The notes: generated by a model not told the origin, from the sequence alone. 55,154 nt of DNA from Azospirillum brasilense (GCF_003349955.1 NZ_QLKQ01000049.1:1-55154), one strand, 5' to 3'; positions 42,447 to 52,012 are shown, counted from the first letter of the stretch. Numbers and translations: made by a program.

Positions 42447-44177
42447 TCACCCCTCGCCAGCGGCGCGGAGCTGGCCGGGGGCTTGACCGTCGAGCGGACC
42501 ATTCATCAGACCGTCACCGTCGGACGGATCGGCGGCGGGCAGGCGCTGGAGCAGCATCTTGGCCCGCTCATCGCCGAGGGCCGCCGCGCGCTCCAGCCAG
42601 CCGCGAGCGCGGGACACATCCTTCCGCTCGCTCCAATGGCCATACAGTTCGCCAAGCGCCGTCATGGCCGACGGCTCCTTCTGCTCGGCGGCGGCGGTCA
42701 GCCAGCGGAGCGCCTCCTCGCTGTCACGCTCCATCCCCAGTCCCTGCATGCAGAAGCGGCCAAGGTTGATCATGGCACCGACATGCCCCTGTTCGGCCGC
42801 CTTGCGCGACCACAGGATGGCGCGGGCATAATCCTGCGGCACCCCATCGCCGGCGGCGAACATGGCGCCGAGCCTGAACTGGGCCAACACGCTGCCCTGC
42901 TCGGCCGCCCGCTCGTACCAGGTCAGGGCGCCCGCCGGGTCGCGCGGCACGCCAAGACCGAGGCTGTGCAGCGTGCCGATGTTGTAGACCGCGTCGCTGT
43001 TGCCCTGCTCGGCTGCTCGCCGGAACCAGTCGAGCGCCCGGTCATAGTCGCGCGCCACCCCACGCCCTTCGGCGTACAGCGCGCCGATGCGCAATTGCGC
43101 CTGCGGGTCACCCTGACCGGCGGCACGCTCCAGCCAGCGGACCGCCTCCATCTCGTCGCGCGGCACGCCGGACCCGGCGAAATACATCTGCGCGATGATC
43201 TTCTGCGCCTCGCGCTGCCCCATCTCCGCCGCCGCCCGATACCAGATCGCGGCATCGAACAGGTTGGGCTGCATCCCGGCACCCCGGCTGTTCAGGTGGC
43301 CGAGTTGCAGCATCGCCTCGGTGTCGCCCTGGACAGCCGCTTTGCGCAGCCAGGTCTCGGCCGCTTGCGGATCGGCCGCCACGCCGACACCCCGGGCGTA
43401 CATCAGGCCGAGCGCCCGTTGCGCCGCGGCAGCACCCGCCTCGGCAGCGCGGCGGAACCAGGAAACCGCCTCGGCGGGGTCCTGGGCCACCCCGATTCCG
43501 GAGGCGTACTGGGTGCCGAGATAGTACCAGGCCATAACGTTCTTCTGCTCGGCCGCCTTGCGGAACCACTGGTGCGCGGCTTCGGGGTCGGATTTCCCCC
43601 CATAGCCGCCAGCCAGCAACGTCCCCAGCCCGAGTTGGGCCGCCGCGTTCCCCTGGTCGGCGGCGACACGGTACCAGCGCTCCGCCTCGGCGTAGTCGGG
43701 GGTGATGCCGAAGCCCGAGGCGTTCATGTAGCCGAGCATGGCCTGCGCGCCCACGATTCCCTGATCGGCGGCGGCGCGCGCCCAGCGCAGCGCTTCCTTG
43801 TAATCCTGCTCGATCTTCAAGCCCTTGGGGAAGAGGGCCGACAGGGCCTCGTCGGTCGGGGTGACCCCCTTCGGCGCGTCGCAGCCGTAGTAATAGATTT
43901 CGGCCAGCCGCGCCTGGGCGTCGCCATGGCCGTTGTCGGCCGCCTGCCGGTACCAGCCGACCGCGTCGACGGCGTTGCGCACCACGCCTTTGCCAAGATC
44001 ATAGAGGCGGCCGATCTGGTGCTGGGCACCGGCGTGCCCGGCCCGGGCGGCCGGAAGCCAAGCTTCCAGGGCCGCCTTGTAATCCTCGCGCTCCAGCGCC
44101 TTCAGACCCCTGGCGTACTGGTCGTCCGGCGAAGCGGCGCCGAACAGCCGCCCGGCGGCCTCCATGAGCTTGCGCAT
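42447..44177 (-). CDS. Sel1-repeat (SLR) protein
   Basis: 576 residues formed by about thirteen tandem 36-residue Sel1-like repeats (for example AQLGLGTLLAGGYGGKSDPE, AWYYLGTQYASGIGVAQDPA, AQFRLGAMFAAGDGVPQDYA) with the usual G-V-P/A-x-D-x-x-x-A pattern. No signal peptide; the first residues (MRKLMEAAGRLFG) are amphipathic. Sel1 proteins act as adaptors, including regulators of exopolysaccharide synthesis (ExoR/AlgK-type). It follows the type I secretion adaptor by 37 bp on the same strand, suggesting a role in that secretion unit or in its regulation. Confidence 0.85.
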   Translation of the reverse strand: MRKLMEAAGRLFGAASPDDQYARGLKALEREDYKAALEAWLPAARAGHAGAQHQIGRLYDLGKGVVRNAVDAVGWYRQAADNGHGDAQARLAEIYYYGCDAPKGVTPTDEALSALFPKGLKIEQDYKEALRWARAAADQGIVGAQAMLGYMNASGFGITPDYAEAERWYRVAADQGNAAAQLGLGTLLAGGYGGKSDPEAAHQWFRKAAEQKNVMAWYYLGTQYASGIGVAQDPAEAVSWFRRAAEAGAAAAQRALGLMYARGVGVAADPQAAETWLRKAAVQGDTEAMLQLGHLNSRGAGMQPNLFDAAIWYRAAAEMGQREAQKIIAQMYFAGSGVPRDEMEAVRWLERAAGQGDPQAQLRIGALYAEGRGVARDYDRALDWFRRAAEQGNSDAVYNIGTLHSLGLGVPRDPAGALTWYERAAEQGSVLAQFRLGAMFAAGDGVPQDYARAILWSRKAAEQGHVGAMINLGRFCMQGLGMERDSEEALRWLTAAAEQKEPSAMTALGELYGHWSERKDVSRARGWLERAAALGDERAKMLLQRLPAADPSDGDGLMNGPLDGQAPGQLRAAGEG

Positions 44178-44214
44178 CGGCCTCTATACCCTTTCCTTGC
44201 AGCCGGCACGGCCC

Positions 44215-45573
44215 TCAGGGCTCGCGCATGCCTTCCAAACTGCTCCTCATCGCGCCTTCGACCAGATAGGACATGATGGTCCGTTCGCCGACCACGATGT
44301 CAGCCACCAACGGCATGCCGGGAACCAGGCGGAAATCTTCCGGAACGTTGCGCAGTTTCACGTCGGTCAGTTCGATCCGCGCCCGGAAGAAGGGGCGTTG
44401 CGCCTGCGTCTGGTCCTCACGCTTCGTGAAGGAGTCCTCGCTGATCGTCTTCACCACGCCCTTGGCCATTCCGTGTTCGATGTAGCGGTAGGCCTCGAGC
44501 TTGACCTGCACCTGATCGCCGGGCTTGACGAAGCCCTGGTCGATGCCGGCGATTTCCACCTCCACCTCCAGCGTCGCGTTCAGCGGCATCAGAGTGTAGA
44601 TCGGCTGGGCCTGTTCGACCACCGAACCGACGGAGTACTTCCCAACCTCCAGCACCACGGCGTCCTCCACCGCGCGCAGCTCGACGAGGTCCCGGCGCCT
44701 TTGGGCCTTCGACAGCTCCTCGCGCGCACGTTCCAGGTCGATCTGGCGGGTCGACAGGTCGGTCAGCAGGCTGCTCCGCCACTGCTGGATGTAAACCTCC
44801 CGCTCGGCGCGCAGCGCCTCCAGGTCATGGGAGGCCGTGCGGATGGTGTTCTCGCTGTTGCCGAGATTGCGCTCGGTCTCCACCCGGGTGTCGCTGGCGA
44901 TCAGGGAGTTGAGGCGGCTGCCGGTCTGGTTCTTCTCCAGCGTCTGCCGCATCGTCTCGATCTCGCCGACGATCTTCAGGCGCGAGCGGTAATGGTCGGC
45001 GTCCATCTGGTTGCTCTTGATCGTCGCCTGGAGGGTGGCCATCCGCTGCTCGAAGTTCGCCAGCTTGGCCGTGTGCTCCGCCTGACGGTAGCGCCAGATC
45101 GATTCCTGCAGCAGCCGGTCCGGATCGTTGCCGCCGGCCGCGAAGGTCTCGTTCTGGGCCTCCGCCTGCATGCGGGCGATCTCCGCCGTCAGCTTGGCGA
45201 CCTGCCGCCCGAGCTGGGCGACGTCGGCCGACGAGAAGGTCGGGTCGAGCGTGGCCAGAACCTGCCCGCGCCGCACGGTCTCGCCGGCACGGACGTTCAG
45301 GCTGCGGATGATCGAGATTTCCAGCGGCTGCACGACGATGGTCGGCGCCTGGGACACGATGCGCCCCGACGAGGTCACCACACGGTCGAGCTTGGTCACC
45401 GACCCGAGGATGATGAACAGCAGGACCATCCCGGCCAGAGTCCAGACGACCGCCCGCGCCAAGATGGGATCTGGCCGTCCGGTGATCTCCGCAGTTTCGC
45501 CTTGGAAATCGTTGATGACCTGCTCGGCAGCCCGATCAGGTGTTTGCAGCCGGCGTAAGCTGAGCGCGGTCAT
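44215..45573 (-). CDS. HlyD-family type I secretion membrane-fusion protein
   Basis: 452 residues from MTALSLRRLQTPDR; the open frame extends to 45669 inside the transporter gene. One membrane segment at about 41-59 (AVVWTLAGMVLLFIILGSV), the first lipoyl half (IIRSLNVRAGETVRRGQVLA), a long coiled coil (~100-300), the second lipoyl half (YSVGSVVEQAQPIYTLMPL) and the conserved C-terminus (VPGMPLVADIVVGERTIMSY). It bridges the inner-membrane ABC protein to an outer-membrane TolC-like channel, not encoded here. It overlaps the transporter gene by 38 bp. Confidence 0.9.
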   Translation of the reverse strand: MTALSLRRLQTPDRAAEQVINDFQGETAEITGRPDPILARAVVWTLAGMVLLFIILGSVTKLDRVVTSSGRIVSQAPTIVVQPLEISIIRSLNVRAGETVRRGQVLATLDPTFSSADVAQLGRQVAKLTAEIARMQAEAQNETFAAGGNDPDRLLQESIWRYRQAEHTAKLANFEQRMATLQATIKSNQMDADHYRSRLKIVGEIETMRQTLEKNQTGSRLNSLIASDTRVETERNLGNSENTIRTASHDLEALRAEREVYIQQWRSSLLTDLSTRQIDLERAREELSKAQRRRDLVELRAVEDAVVLEVGKYSVGSVVEQAQPIYTLMPLNATLEVEVEIAGIDQGFVKPGDQVQVKLEAYRYIEHGMAKGVVKTISEDSFTKREDQTQAQRPFFRARIELTDVKLRNVPEDFRLVPGMPLVADIVVGERTIMSYLVEGAMRSSLEGMREP

Positions 45574-47773
45574 GAGTGCTTCCCGGGGAAAGGTGGCGGT
45601 TCTGCTGGAACCAGAGATGCCGATAGACGTCGCAACGCTGGAGCAACTCGTCGTGCCTGCCCATGTCATAGAGCTTGCCGCGCTCCATCACGATGATCTG
45701 GTCACAGTTCACCAGCGAGGCCAAGCGGTGGGAAATGACGATCATCGTCCGGCCCTGGGCGATGCGCGTCAGGTTGTTGTTGATGATCGCCTCGCTGTCG
45801 GGGTCGAGAGCGCTGGTCGCCTCGTCGAGGATCAGGATCGACGGGTCGACGAGCAGCGCGCGGGCGATGGCGAGGCGCTGACGCTGGCCGCCCGACAGGT
45901 TGGCCGAACCCTCCTCGATCATCGTCTCGTAGCCGCGCGGCAGGCGTTCGATGAATTCCTCCGCGCCGGCGAGCCGGGCCGCCCGCATCACCTCCTCCAG
46001 GGAAGCGCTGCGGTTGGCCGCCATGATGTTCTCGCGGATGCTCCCGTTGAACAGGAAATTGTCCTGCAGCACCACGCCCAGATTGGAGCGCAGATGGTTG
46101 AGATCAATCTCGCGCAGGTCGACGCCGTCGATCTTGATCAAGCCCTCGTAGTTCTGGTGAAGGCCTTGAAGCACACGGGTGACGGTGGTCTTGCCCGAGC
46201 CGGACCGCCCCATGATGCCGATGACCTGACCGGACTGGATGCTGAAGGAAATGTTGTCGAGCGCCGGGTTCTGCGAGCCGGGGTAGCGGAAGCGCACTTC
46301 GGAGAAGCTGAGTTCGCCCTTGATTACCGGACGAACGCCCTGCCGTCCCAACCCCTGCTCCTGCGGCTGGTTGACCACCGACGCCACCTGGACGACGGCG
46401 CCGCGGACCTCCTGGAACTGCTGCATGAGCGAGGCGATCTGGACAAAGGGCTGCGTCGCGCGGCTGGCGATCATGCTGAAGGCGACCAGCATGCCGCCAT
46501 AGGCGGAACCGGTGTCGGTCAGGGTCACATAGGCGCCGACCGCGAGCGTTCCGGAGTAGATCAGTTTCTCCAGCGGCTGCAGGATGGTTTGCGGCTGGTT
46601 GGCGAGCAGCTGCATCTTCGTGTTGGCGCGCACCGCGTCGGCCACGCGCACGTCCCAGTCAAGACGCTTGCGCCCTTCCAGCGCCAGCGACTTGACCGTG
46701 CGGGCGCCGTGCAGCACCTCGATCATGAAGGAGCCCTTGCGCTGTTCCGCCTTGATCACCTCGCCGTAGGCGCGGGCCAGCGGGCCGATGTAGACGATCA
46801 CCACAAGACACATCAGGAACGCCACGCCCAGAACCAGGAAGGCGAGAAGGGGACTCATGATGAACATCGCCGGGATCAGGACGATCAGCGTCATGCTGTC
46901 GAGCAGCGTCCCGAGCAGCTGGCCGGTCATGAAGCCGCGGATGCGCCAAACCTCGTTGAGCTTGTGGGAGATCACACCGGTCGGCGTGCGCTCGAAGAAG
47001 TCGATCGGCAAGCCGATCATGCGGTCGAAGATGTAGGTGCTGAGCCGCGCATCCACCTTGGCCGTGCCGATCGCCACCAGATAACGGCGCAGATAGCCGA
47101 AGAGGGTGTCGAACGTCAGCAGGAAGAGGATGATGCCCACCAGCACGTAAAGCGTGGACAGGCGCTGATGGACCAGAACACGATCCAGGATGACCATGAA
47201 GACCATCGGCGGGACCAGCGCGAACAGGCTGAGGACGAAGGCCGCGATGCCGATGTCTCGGAAGATGCGCTTCTCGCGCAGGATCTGTCCGAGCATCCAG
47301 CCGAAGCCGAACGGCCGCTCCTCGTCGTTGATCCGGTGACGGCGCTTGATGAAGATCGCGTCGCCGTCCCACACCGAGGTGAGGCGCAGTTCATCCACGG
47401 CGATGCAGGCCTGGTCGGCGCTCAACGGGTCCTGCAGCATCGCAGCCGGGGCGCCACCGTCCTTGCGGAAGGAGACCAGGACCATGGTGCTGCCGTCGCG
47501 CAGGCGGAGCAGGACCGGCAGAGCCTTCTCCAGGCGCGCCAAATGCTTCCAGCGCAACGTCGTGGAACGGACGGTCAGGCCGTTCTCCTCGGCGATCTTC
47601 AGCAGCAGCCCGGTGGGCGGCTCACCGCTCTCGATGGCGTAGTCGCGCTTGATCTGGTCGACCGAGAGATGCAACCCGTGATGGCGCGCAACAATGGCGA
47701 GCGCATGGAGGCTGGTGGCCCGCGGCGCCTCGGCAGAGGCGCTTTGCGGATCGATGGCGGTCTTGCTCTGCAT
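45536..47773 (-). CDS. Type I secretion ABC transporter (permease-ATPase) with C39-like domain
   Basis: 745 residues. Residues 20-150 form a C39-peptidase-like domain, but the catalytic Cys is absent (the site reads ATSLHALAIVARHHG). It is thus the HlyB-type docking domain used for RTX substrates that are not cleaved. Membrane helices at ~180-440. ATPase: Walker A GRSGSGKTT at about 521-529, signature LSGGQRQRLAIARALL, Walker B SILILDEATSALD, H-loop VISHRLASL. Secretion is driven from the cytoplasm straight to the outside. Candidate substrates in the window are the RTX proteins at 27706 and 37909. Confidence 0.92.
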   Translation of the reverse strand: MQSKTAIDPQSASAEAPRATSLHALAIVARHHGLHLSVDQIKRDYAIESGEPPTGLLLKIAEENGLTVRSTTLRWKHLARLEKALPVLLRLRDGSTMVLVSFRKDGGAPAAMLQDPLSADQACIAVDELRLTSVWDGDAIFIKRRHRINDEERPFGFGWMLGQILREKRIFRDIGIAAFVLSLFALVPPMVFMVILDRVLVHQRLSTLYVLVGIILFLLTFDTLFGYLRRYLVAIGTAKVDARLSTYIFDRMIGLPIDFFERTPTGVISHKLNEVWRIRGFMTGQLLGTLLDSMTLIVLIPAMFIMSPLLAFLVLGVAFLMCLVVIVYIGPLARAYGEVIKAEQRKGSFMIEVLHGARTVKSLALEGRKRLDWDVRVADAVRANTKMQLLANQPQTILQPLEKLIYSGTLAVGAYVTLTDTGSAYGGMLVAFSMIASRATQPFVQIASLMQQFQEVRGAVVQVASVVNQPQEQGLGRQGVRPVIKGELSFSEVRFRYPGSQNPALDNISFSIQSGQVIGIMGRSGSGKTTVTRVLQGLHQNYEGLIKIDGVDLREIDLNHLRSNLGVVLQDNFLFNGSIRENIMAANRSASLEEVMRAARLAGAEEFIERLPRGYETMIEEGSANLSGGQRQRLAIARALLVDPSILILDEATSALDPDSEAIINNNLTRIAQGRTMIVISHRLASLVNCDQIIVMERGKLYDMGRHDELLQRCDVYRHLWFQQNRHLSPGSTHDRAQLTPAANT

Positions 47774-48110
47774 CTGGCCTCTGTGTTCCAGTCGCTCGTC
47801 GTTTCCAGCCGCGGTTCCGGTGGCTGGACCGGCGGCTCATCCGGAGGGGGAACTGTACTGTACCACCTTCATCGGGCACAAGCGTCGCGCTCGTGTAGCT
47901 CAATTCGAGCGAACCCAGAAGGACAACGCCCCCAGAGTTGCGCTTATAACCATTTGTCGAGAATGCCGCTTGGCATAGACCACCCCTTCCGACCAGCCCG
48001 AACTATCCAATTTATCGTTGATTCCATTGAATTGGGCGAGGAACAAATTGCAGCCCACGGCCGTTCGGCGCGCCACCCGCGGCATGCGGCTCAAGCGCAA
48101 CCGTCCTCCG
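47774..48110. other. Intergenic region fcl / type I secretion genes
   Basis: 337 bases without a supportable gene; AT-rich in the middle (47930-48050). It should contain the promoter of the secretion genes on the minus strand and the end of the gmd-wzm-wzt-fcl transcript. A TATAAG on the minus strand (complement of 47942-47947) could be a -10 but has no good -35. No terminator was recognised. Confidence 0.35.
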
Positions 48111-49085
48111 TCAACGGCCGTCGGGTAGGCCGCGCAACGTTCCAGAGCCCAAATTTTCCACATACCAGCGGTAGGTGCGCTCGAACCCGTCACTCAAGCT
48201 GGTTGGTGCGCTCCAGCCCATGGCCTGGAGCCGGCTGCCGTCCATGATCTTGCGGGGGGCGCCGTTCGGTTTGGAGAGGTCGAAACGGAAATCACCCCGA
48301 TAGCCGATCACCGCGCGCAGCAGTTCAGCCAATCCGCGAATGGACAGCTCGTGGCCGGAACCGAGGTTGACGTGCGCTTCACCCGAATATCTCTTCGTCA
48401 GAAAAACCAGCCCGTCGGCCAAGTCCTCGACGAACAGGAACTCACGCAAGGGGCTGCCGTCGCCCCACAGTTCGACGCTGTCGGCTCCCTCTTCCTTTGC
48501 TCGGTGGATGCGGACCATCAGGGCGGCGGCGACATGGCCCTGCGCGACGTCGAAGTTGTCGCCGTAACCGTAGAGGTTTGTCGGCATCGCCGCGATGAAG
48601 TCGCAGCCGTACTGCCGACGGTAGGCTTGGCACATCTTGATGCCGGCGATCTTGGCGACGGCGTACCACTCGTTGGTCGGCTCCAGCGGACCGGTGAGCA
48701 AGGCCTCCTCGCGCATCGGCTGTGGCGCCAGACGCGGGTAGATGCAGGAGGAGCCCAGGAACACGAGCTTGCGCACCCCGACCCGCTTCGCGGCGTGGAT
48801 GATGTTGGTCTCGATCGCCAGGTTCTCGTAAAGGAATTCGGCCGGGCGGCTGCTGTTGGCATGGATGCCCCCGACCACCGCCGCGGCCAGAAACACAACA
48901 TCCGGCCGCGCTTCGGCCATCCAGTCCTCGACCTCGGCCTGACGGCGCAGGTCAACGCTCTCCCGGCCCACCGTCAGGATGTCGCACGGCTCCCGCTCCA
49001 ACCGACGGACGATGGCCGCTCCCGCCATGCCGCGATGACCCGCAACCCAGACGCGCTTGCCATCCAGGGAAAAATCCGCATCCAT
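48111..49085 (-). CDS. fcl: GDP-L-fucose synthase (GDP-4-keto-6-deoxymannose epimerase/reductase)
   Basis: 324 residues from MDADFSLDGKRVWVAG. An ATG two codons earlier (49091) is only 2-3 bases from the AGGG box, so 49085 is preferred. NAD(P) loop G16-H-R-G19-M-A-G22, VFLAAAVVGGIHANSSRPAE, catalytic Y and K in NEWYAVAKIAGIKMCQAYR, then MPTNLYGYGDNFD. It turns the product of Gmd into GDP-L-fucose (or a related 6-deoxyhexose). It is separated from gmd by the exporter genes and begins 46 bp after wzt. Confidence 0.92.
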   Translation of the reverse strand: MDADFSLDGKRVWVAGHRGMAGAAIVRRLEREPCDILTVGRESVDLRRQAEVEDWMAEARPDVVFLAAAVVGGIHANSSRPAEFLYENLAIETNIIHAAKRVGVRKLVFLGSSCIYPRLAPQPMREEALLTGPLEPTNEWYAVAKIAGIKMCQAYRRQYGCDFIAAMPTNLYGYGDNFDVAQGHVAAALMVRIHRAKEEGADSVELWGDGSPLREFLFVEDLADGLVFLTKRYSGEAHVNLGSGHELSIRGLAELLRAVIGYRGDFRFDLSKPNGAPRKIMDGSRLQAMGWSAPTSLSDGFERTYRWYVENLGSGTLRGLPDGR

Positions 49086-49131
49086 GATCATGGTCCCTGC
49101 CTTCTGGCCGTGCCATTCGAGCGAAGCTCTC

Positions 49132-49893
49132 TTACGAAAGCGCCTCGGCGTTCTGGGCGTGATAGGCCGCCAGGACTTCCTCGACGGGTCCGAAGCGCTG
49201 GATGGTGCCGCGTTCAAGCCAAAGCAGCTTGTTGCACAGCCGCTTCAGCACATCCTCCACATGGGAGGCGACGACCATGATGCTGGAGCGGTTCACAAAT
49301 CCCTCGGCCCGGCGCTGGGCCTTCTCCAGAAACTTCGTGTCGCTGACGGCAAGCCATTCGTCCATCAACAGGATTTCCGGATCGACCGACGTCGCCGCAG
49401 CGAAGGCGAGGCGGAGCGTCATACCCGCCGAATAGGTGCGGACCGGCAGGTCGAGATAGTCGCCCAGTTCGGTGAAGGCGGCGATGTCGTCCATCTTCCG
49501 CTCCACCTCACCGGCGTCGATGCCGAAATAGGCCGCCCGCATTCGGATGTTGTCGTAACCCGACGCGTCCATGTCGAGACCGAGGCCGATGTCGAACAGC
49601 GGCGTGACACGCCCTTCGACACGGATGCGCCCGGCCGTCGGTTCATAAACGCCGGCGAGCACGCGCAGCAGCGTCGTCTTGCCCGCGCCGTTACCACCGA
49701 TCAACCCCACCCGGTCGCCGTGCTCCAGGGTCAGCGAGAAGTTGCTCAACGCATTCACGGTGACGCGGTGATGGGCGTCGTGCTTCAGCACACCGCTGGT
49801 GGAGGAGCGCAGCAGGGTCTTCTTCAGGGAGCGCGCGCTTCCCTGGTAAAGGACGAAATCGACCGAAACGTCGTTCAGCTGTATCGAAGCCAT
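49132..49893 (-). CDS. wzt: ABC-2 polysaccharide exporter, ATP-binding subunit
   Basis: 253 residues from MASIQLNDVSVDF; the frame is open upstream through wzm but this start overlaps the wzm stop (TGATG). Walker A G66-G-N-G-A-G-K72-T73, the exporter-type signature YSAGMTLRLAFAAAT, Walker B ILLMDEWLAV, and SHVEDVLKRLCNKLLWLERG. The protein ends right after the nucleotide-binding domain: it lacks the C-terminal carbohydrate-binding domain of long Wzt proteins and so resembles the short KpsT/Wzt type. With Wzm it moves a lipid-linked glycan across the inner membrane. Confidence 0.9.
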   Translation of the reverse strand: MASIQLNDVSVDFVLYQGSARSLKKTLLRSSTSGVLKHDAHHRVTVNALSNFSLTLEHGDRVGLIGGNGAGKTTLLRVLAGVYEPTAGRIRVEGRVTPLFDIGLGLDMDASGYDNIRMRAAYFGIDAGEVERKMDDIAAFTELGDYLDLPVRTYSAGMTLRLAFAAATSVDPEILLMDEWLAVSDTKFLEKAQRRAEGFVNRSSIMVVASHVEDVLKRLCNKLLWLERGTIQRFGPVEEVLAAYHAQNAEALS

Positions 49894-50753
49894 CAGAGCC
49901 AGTAGGCGATGCGTTTGCGGAAACGGGCGAAGAGGACAAAGGTGAGCGCCCAGCCGGCTGCGGCGAACAGCAGGCCAACCGCCCAGTTCTCCCAGCCCGG
50001 GAGTTGGCCGAGCAGCGGTGCCCGGATGGTCTCGATCAGGTGGTACAAGGGATTGAGCGCCATCAGGTAGCGCCGTTCTCCCAACAGCTCCGGCTTCCAC
50101 ATGACCGGAGTCACGAAAAACAGGAGCTGGATCACGCTGGCGACGATCGGCGGCACGTCGCGGAAACGCGTGCAGACCATGCCGCACAGAAGCATGATCC
50201 AGCCGGCGTTCACCAGCAGGAGCCCGAGCCCCGCGAAGGCGAGCAGAATGCCCCCGATCCCCGGCCATATCCCGAAGACCAGCGCCACCCCCGCGAAAAT
50301 GACGATGTTGTGGGCGTAGATGATCAGATTCCGCCACAGCGCGCGCAGGATGTGCAGCGACATGGGGATGCGCACGTTTTTGATCAGCGGCTCGAGATCG
50401 ATGAAGCTCGTGCAGCCTTCATTCAGGAAGGATGCGACGAACGTCCAGGTGGCCAAGCCGATGGCGAGGAACGGCAGGTAACTTTCCAGGTCGAGACGAA
50501 ACAGAGTTCCGTAGATGAGGCCGAGGCTGGCCACCATGACCGCCATGCTGAGCGTCAGCCAGAAAGGTCCGAGCACCGAACGGCGGTAGCGTTTGCGGAT
50601 ATCGTGCCAGCCGAGCTTGCTCCACAGCCGCCAATGCCGGCCGCCGTCGAACAGATCTTCCCAGGCCCGCTCCGCCTGGCTGCGGTCGCCGGAATCGTAG
50701 ACGTCCGCGCTTTGCCGACGGAAGCGGGGGACGGTCATGCTCTCACTCGTCAT
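49893..50753 (-). CDS. wzm: ABC-2 polysaccharide exporter, membrane subunit
   Basis: 286 residues from MTSESMTVPRFRRQS; starts at 50801 or 50738 are possible. A cytoplasmic N-terminus of ~60 residues with an amphipathic segment (LWSKLGWHDIRKRYRRSVLG) is followed by six hydrophobic segments (PFWLTLSMAVMVASLGLIYG; FLAIGLATWTFVASFL; and so on to WAVGLLFAAAGWALTFVLF). The IRKRYRRSVLGPFW motif is characteristic of Wzm/KpsM. The chain exported probably contains the 6-deoxyhexose made by Gmd and Fcl, whose genes flank the pair. Confidence 0.9.
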   Translation of the reverse strand: MTSESMTVPRFRRQSADVYDSGDRSQAERAWEDLFDGGRHWRLWSKLGWHDIRKRYRRSVLGPFWLTLSMAVMVASLGLIYGTLFRLDLESYLPFLAIGLATWTFVASFLNEGCTSFIDLEPLIKNVRIPMSLHILRALWRNLIIYAHNIVIFAGVALVFGIWPGIGGILLAFAGLGLLLVNAGWIMLLCGMVCTRFRDVPPIVASVIQLLFFVTPVMWKPELLGERRYLMALNPLYHLIETIRAPLLGQLPGWENWAVGLLFAAAGWALTFVLFARFRKRIAYWL

Positions 50754-50932
50754 TTGCAGGCGCCTTGGATGCAAGCCGCGGCCGCACACAGGCAGCGCCA
50801 CGGCGAGAAGGCTCTGGACAACACCACGCGAACTCCAGGAGGAAACAACCCGAACGGCAGTTTGTATACTCCGTTCGTCAGTGGCTTCACAGCGCTTAAC
50901 GCGCCGGCCATTTCCAAGAGCGGCCCCCCACC

Positions 50933-52012
50933 TCAGTCGTGGTGCCTGGCTTCCCGTCCCTGGAGGTGGTCGTCCCGCTCGACACGAGCCAGATCGCTCT
51001 CCATCATCTCGCGGACGAGGTCGGAAAAACTGGTGGCGTGCGTCCAGCCCAGCTTGTCCCGCGCCTTGGACGGGTCACCCAACAGCAGATCCACCTCGGT
51101 GGGACGGAAATAGCGCGGATCGATCTCGATCAGCACATCACCGGTGTCGGCGTCGATCCCCTTCTCGTCCACGCCCGTCCCCCGCCATTCGATCCGGCGC
51201 CCGACATGGCCAAAGGCCAATTCCACGAATTCGCGGATGGAGTGGGTCTCGCCGGTGGCCAGCACATAGTCGTCCGGCCGCTCCTGCTGGACGATGCGCC
51301 ACATCCCTTCGACATAGTCACGGGCGTGGCCCCAGTCGCGCTTGGCGTCAAGGTTGCCCAAATAAAGCCGGCTTTGCCGCCCCCGAATGATCGCAGCCAC
51401 CGCGCGGGTGATCTTGCGGGTGACAAAGGTCTCGCCGCGGGTCGGCCCCTCATGGTTGAACAGAATGCCGTTGGAGGCGTGCATACCGTACGCCTCGCGG
51501 TAGTTCACCGTGATCCAGTAGGCGTACAGCTTGGCCACGGCGTAGGGACTGCGCGGGTAGAAAGGGGTGGTTTCCCGCTGGGGGGTCTCTTGCGCCTTTC
51601 CGAACAGTTCCGACGTGGAAGCCTGATAGAAGCGCGTCTTACGCTCCAGCTTCAGGATGCGGATCGCCTCCAGCAGGCGCAGCGTTCCCAACCCGTCGGA
51701 GTTCGCCGTGTATTCCGGCGCTTCGAAGCTCACCTGCACATGGCTTTGGGCGGCGAGGTTGTAGATTTCGTCGGGCTGGACCTCCTGGACGATGCGCAGC
51801 AAGTTGGTCGCATCGGTCAGGTCGCCGTAATGCATGCGGAAGCGGACATCATCCTCATGCACGTCACGGTACAGATGCTCCACCCGTTCCGTGTTGAAGG
51901 AGGACGAGCGCCGCTTGACTCCGTGGACGATGTATCCCTTCGCCAGCAGAAGCTCCGCCAGATAGGCACCGTCCTGTCCCGTGATGCCGGTGATCAAAGC
52001 GACTTTGCTCAA
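50933..52012 (-). CDS. gmd: GDP-mannose 4,6-dehydratase
   Basis: 359 residues. The start codon is TTG at 52012 (MSKVALITG), with AGGGG about 8 bases upstream. NADP loop G9-I-T-G-Q-D-G15, NLAAQSHVQVSFEAPEYTAN, STSELFGKAQETPQRETTPF, catalytic Y and K in SPYAVAKLYAYW, and LGNLDAKRDWGHARDYVEGM, all standard Gmd motifs. The product GDP-4-keto-6-deoxymannose feeds Fcl (48111). First gene of the gmd-wzm-wzt-fcl run; 179 bp separate it from wzm. Confidence 0.93.
   Translation of the reverse strand: MSKVALITGITGQDGAYLAELLLAKGYIVHGVKRRSSSFNTERVEHLYRDVHEDDVRFRMHYGDLTDATNLLRIVQEVQPDEIYNLAAQSHVQVSFEAPEYTANSDGLGTLRLLEAIRILKLERKTRFYQASTSELFGKAQETPQRETTPFYPRSPYAVAKLYAYWITVNYREAYGMHASNGILFNHEGPTRGETFVTRKITRAVAAIIRGRQSRLYLGNLDAKRDWGHARDYVEGMWRIVQQERPDDYVLATGETHSIREFVELAFGHVGRRIEWRGTGVDEKGIDADTGDVLIEIDPRYFRPTEVDLLLGDPSKARDKLGWTHATSFSDLVREMMESDLARVERDDHLQGREARHHD

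Noticed and set aside
42483..44276. 597-codon plus-strand frame
   Set aside because: Antisense to the Sel1 repeats; periodicity comes from them.
45128..48247. 1039-codon open frame on the plus strand
   Set aside because: Antisense to the HlyD and ABC transporter genes; its apparent His/Asp-rich composition is the reflection of their codons.
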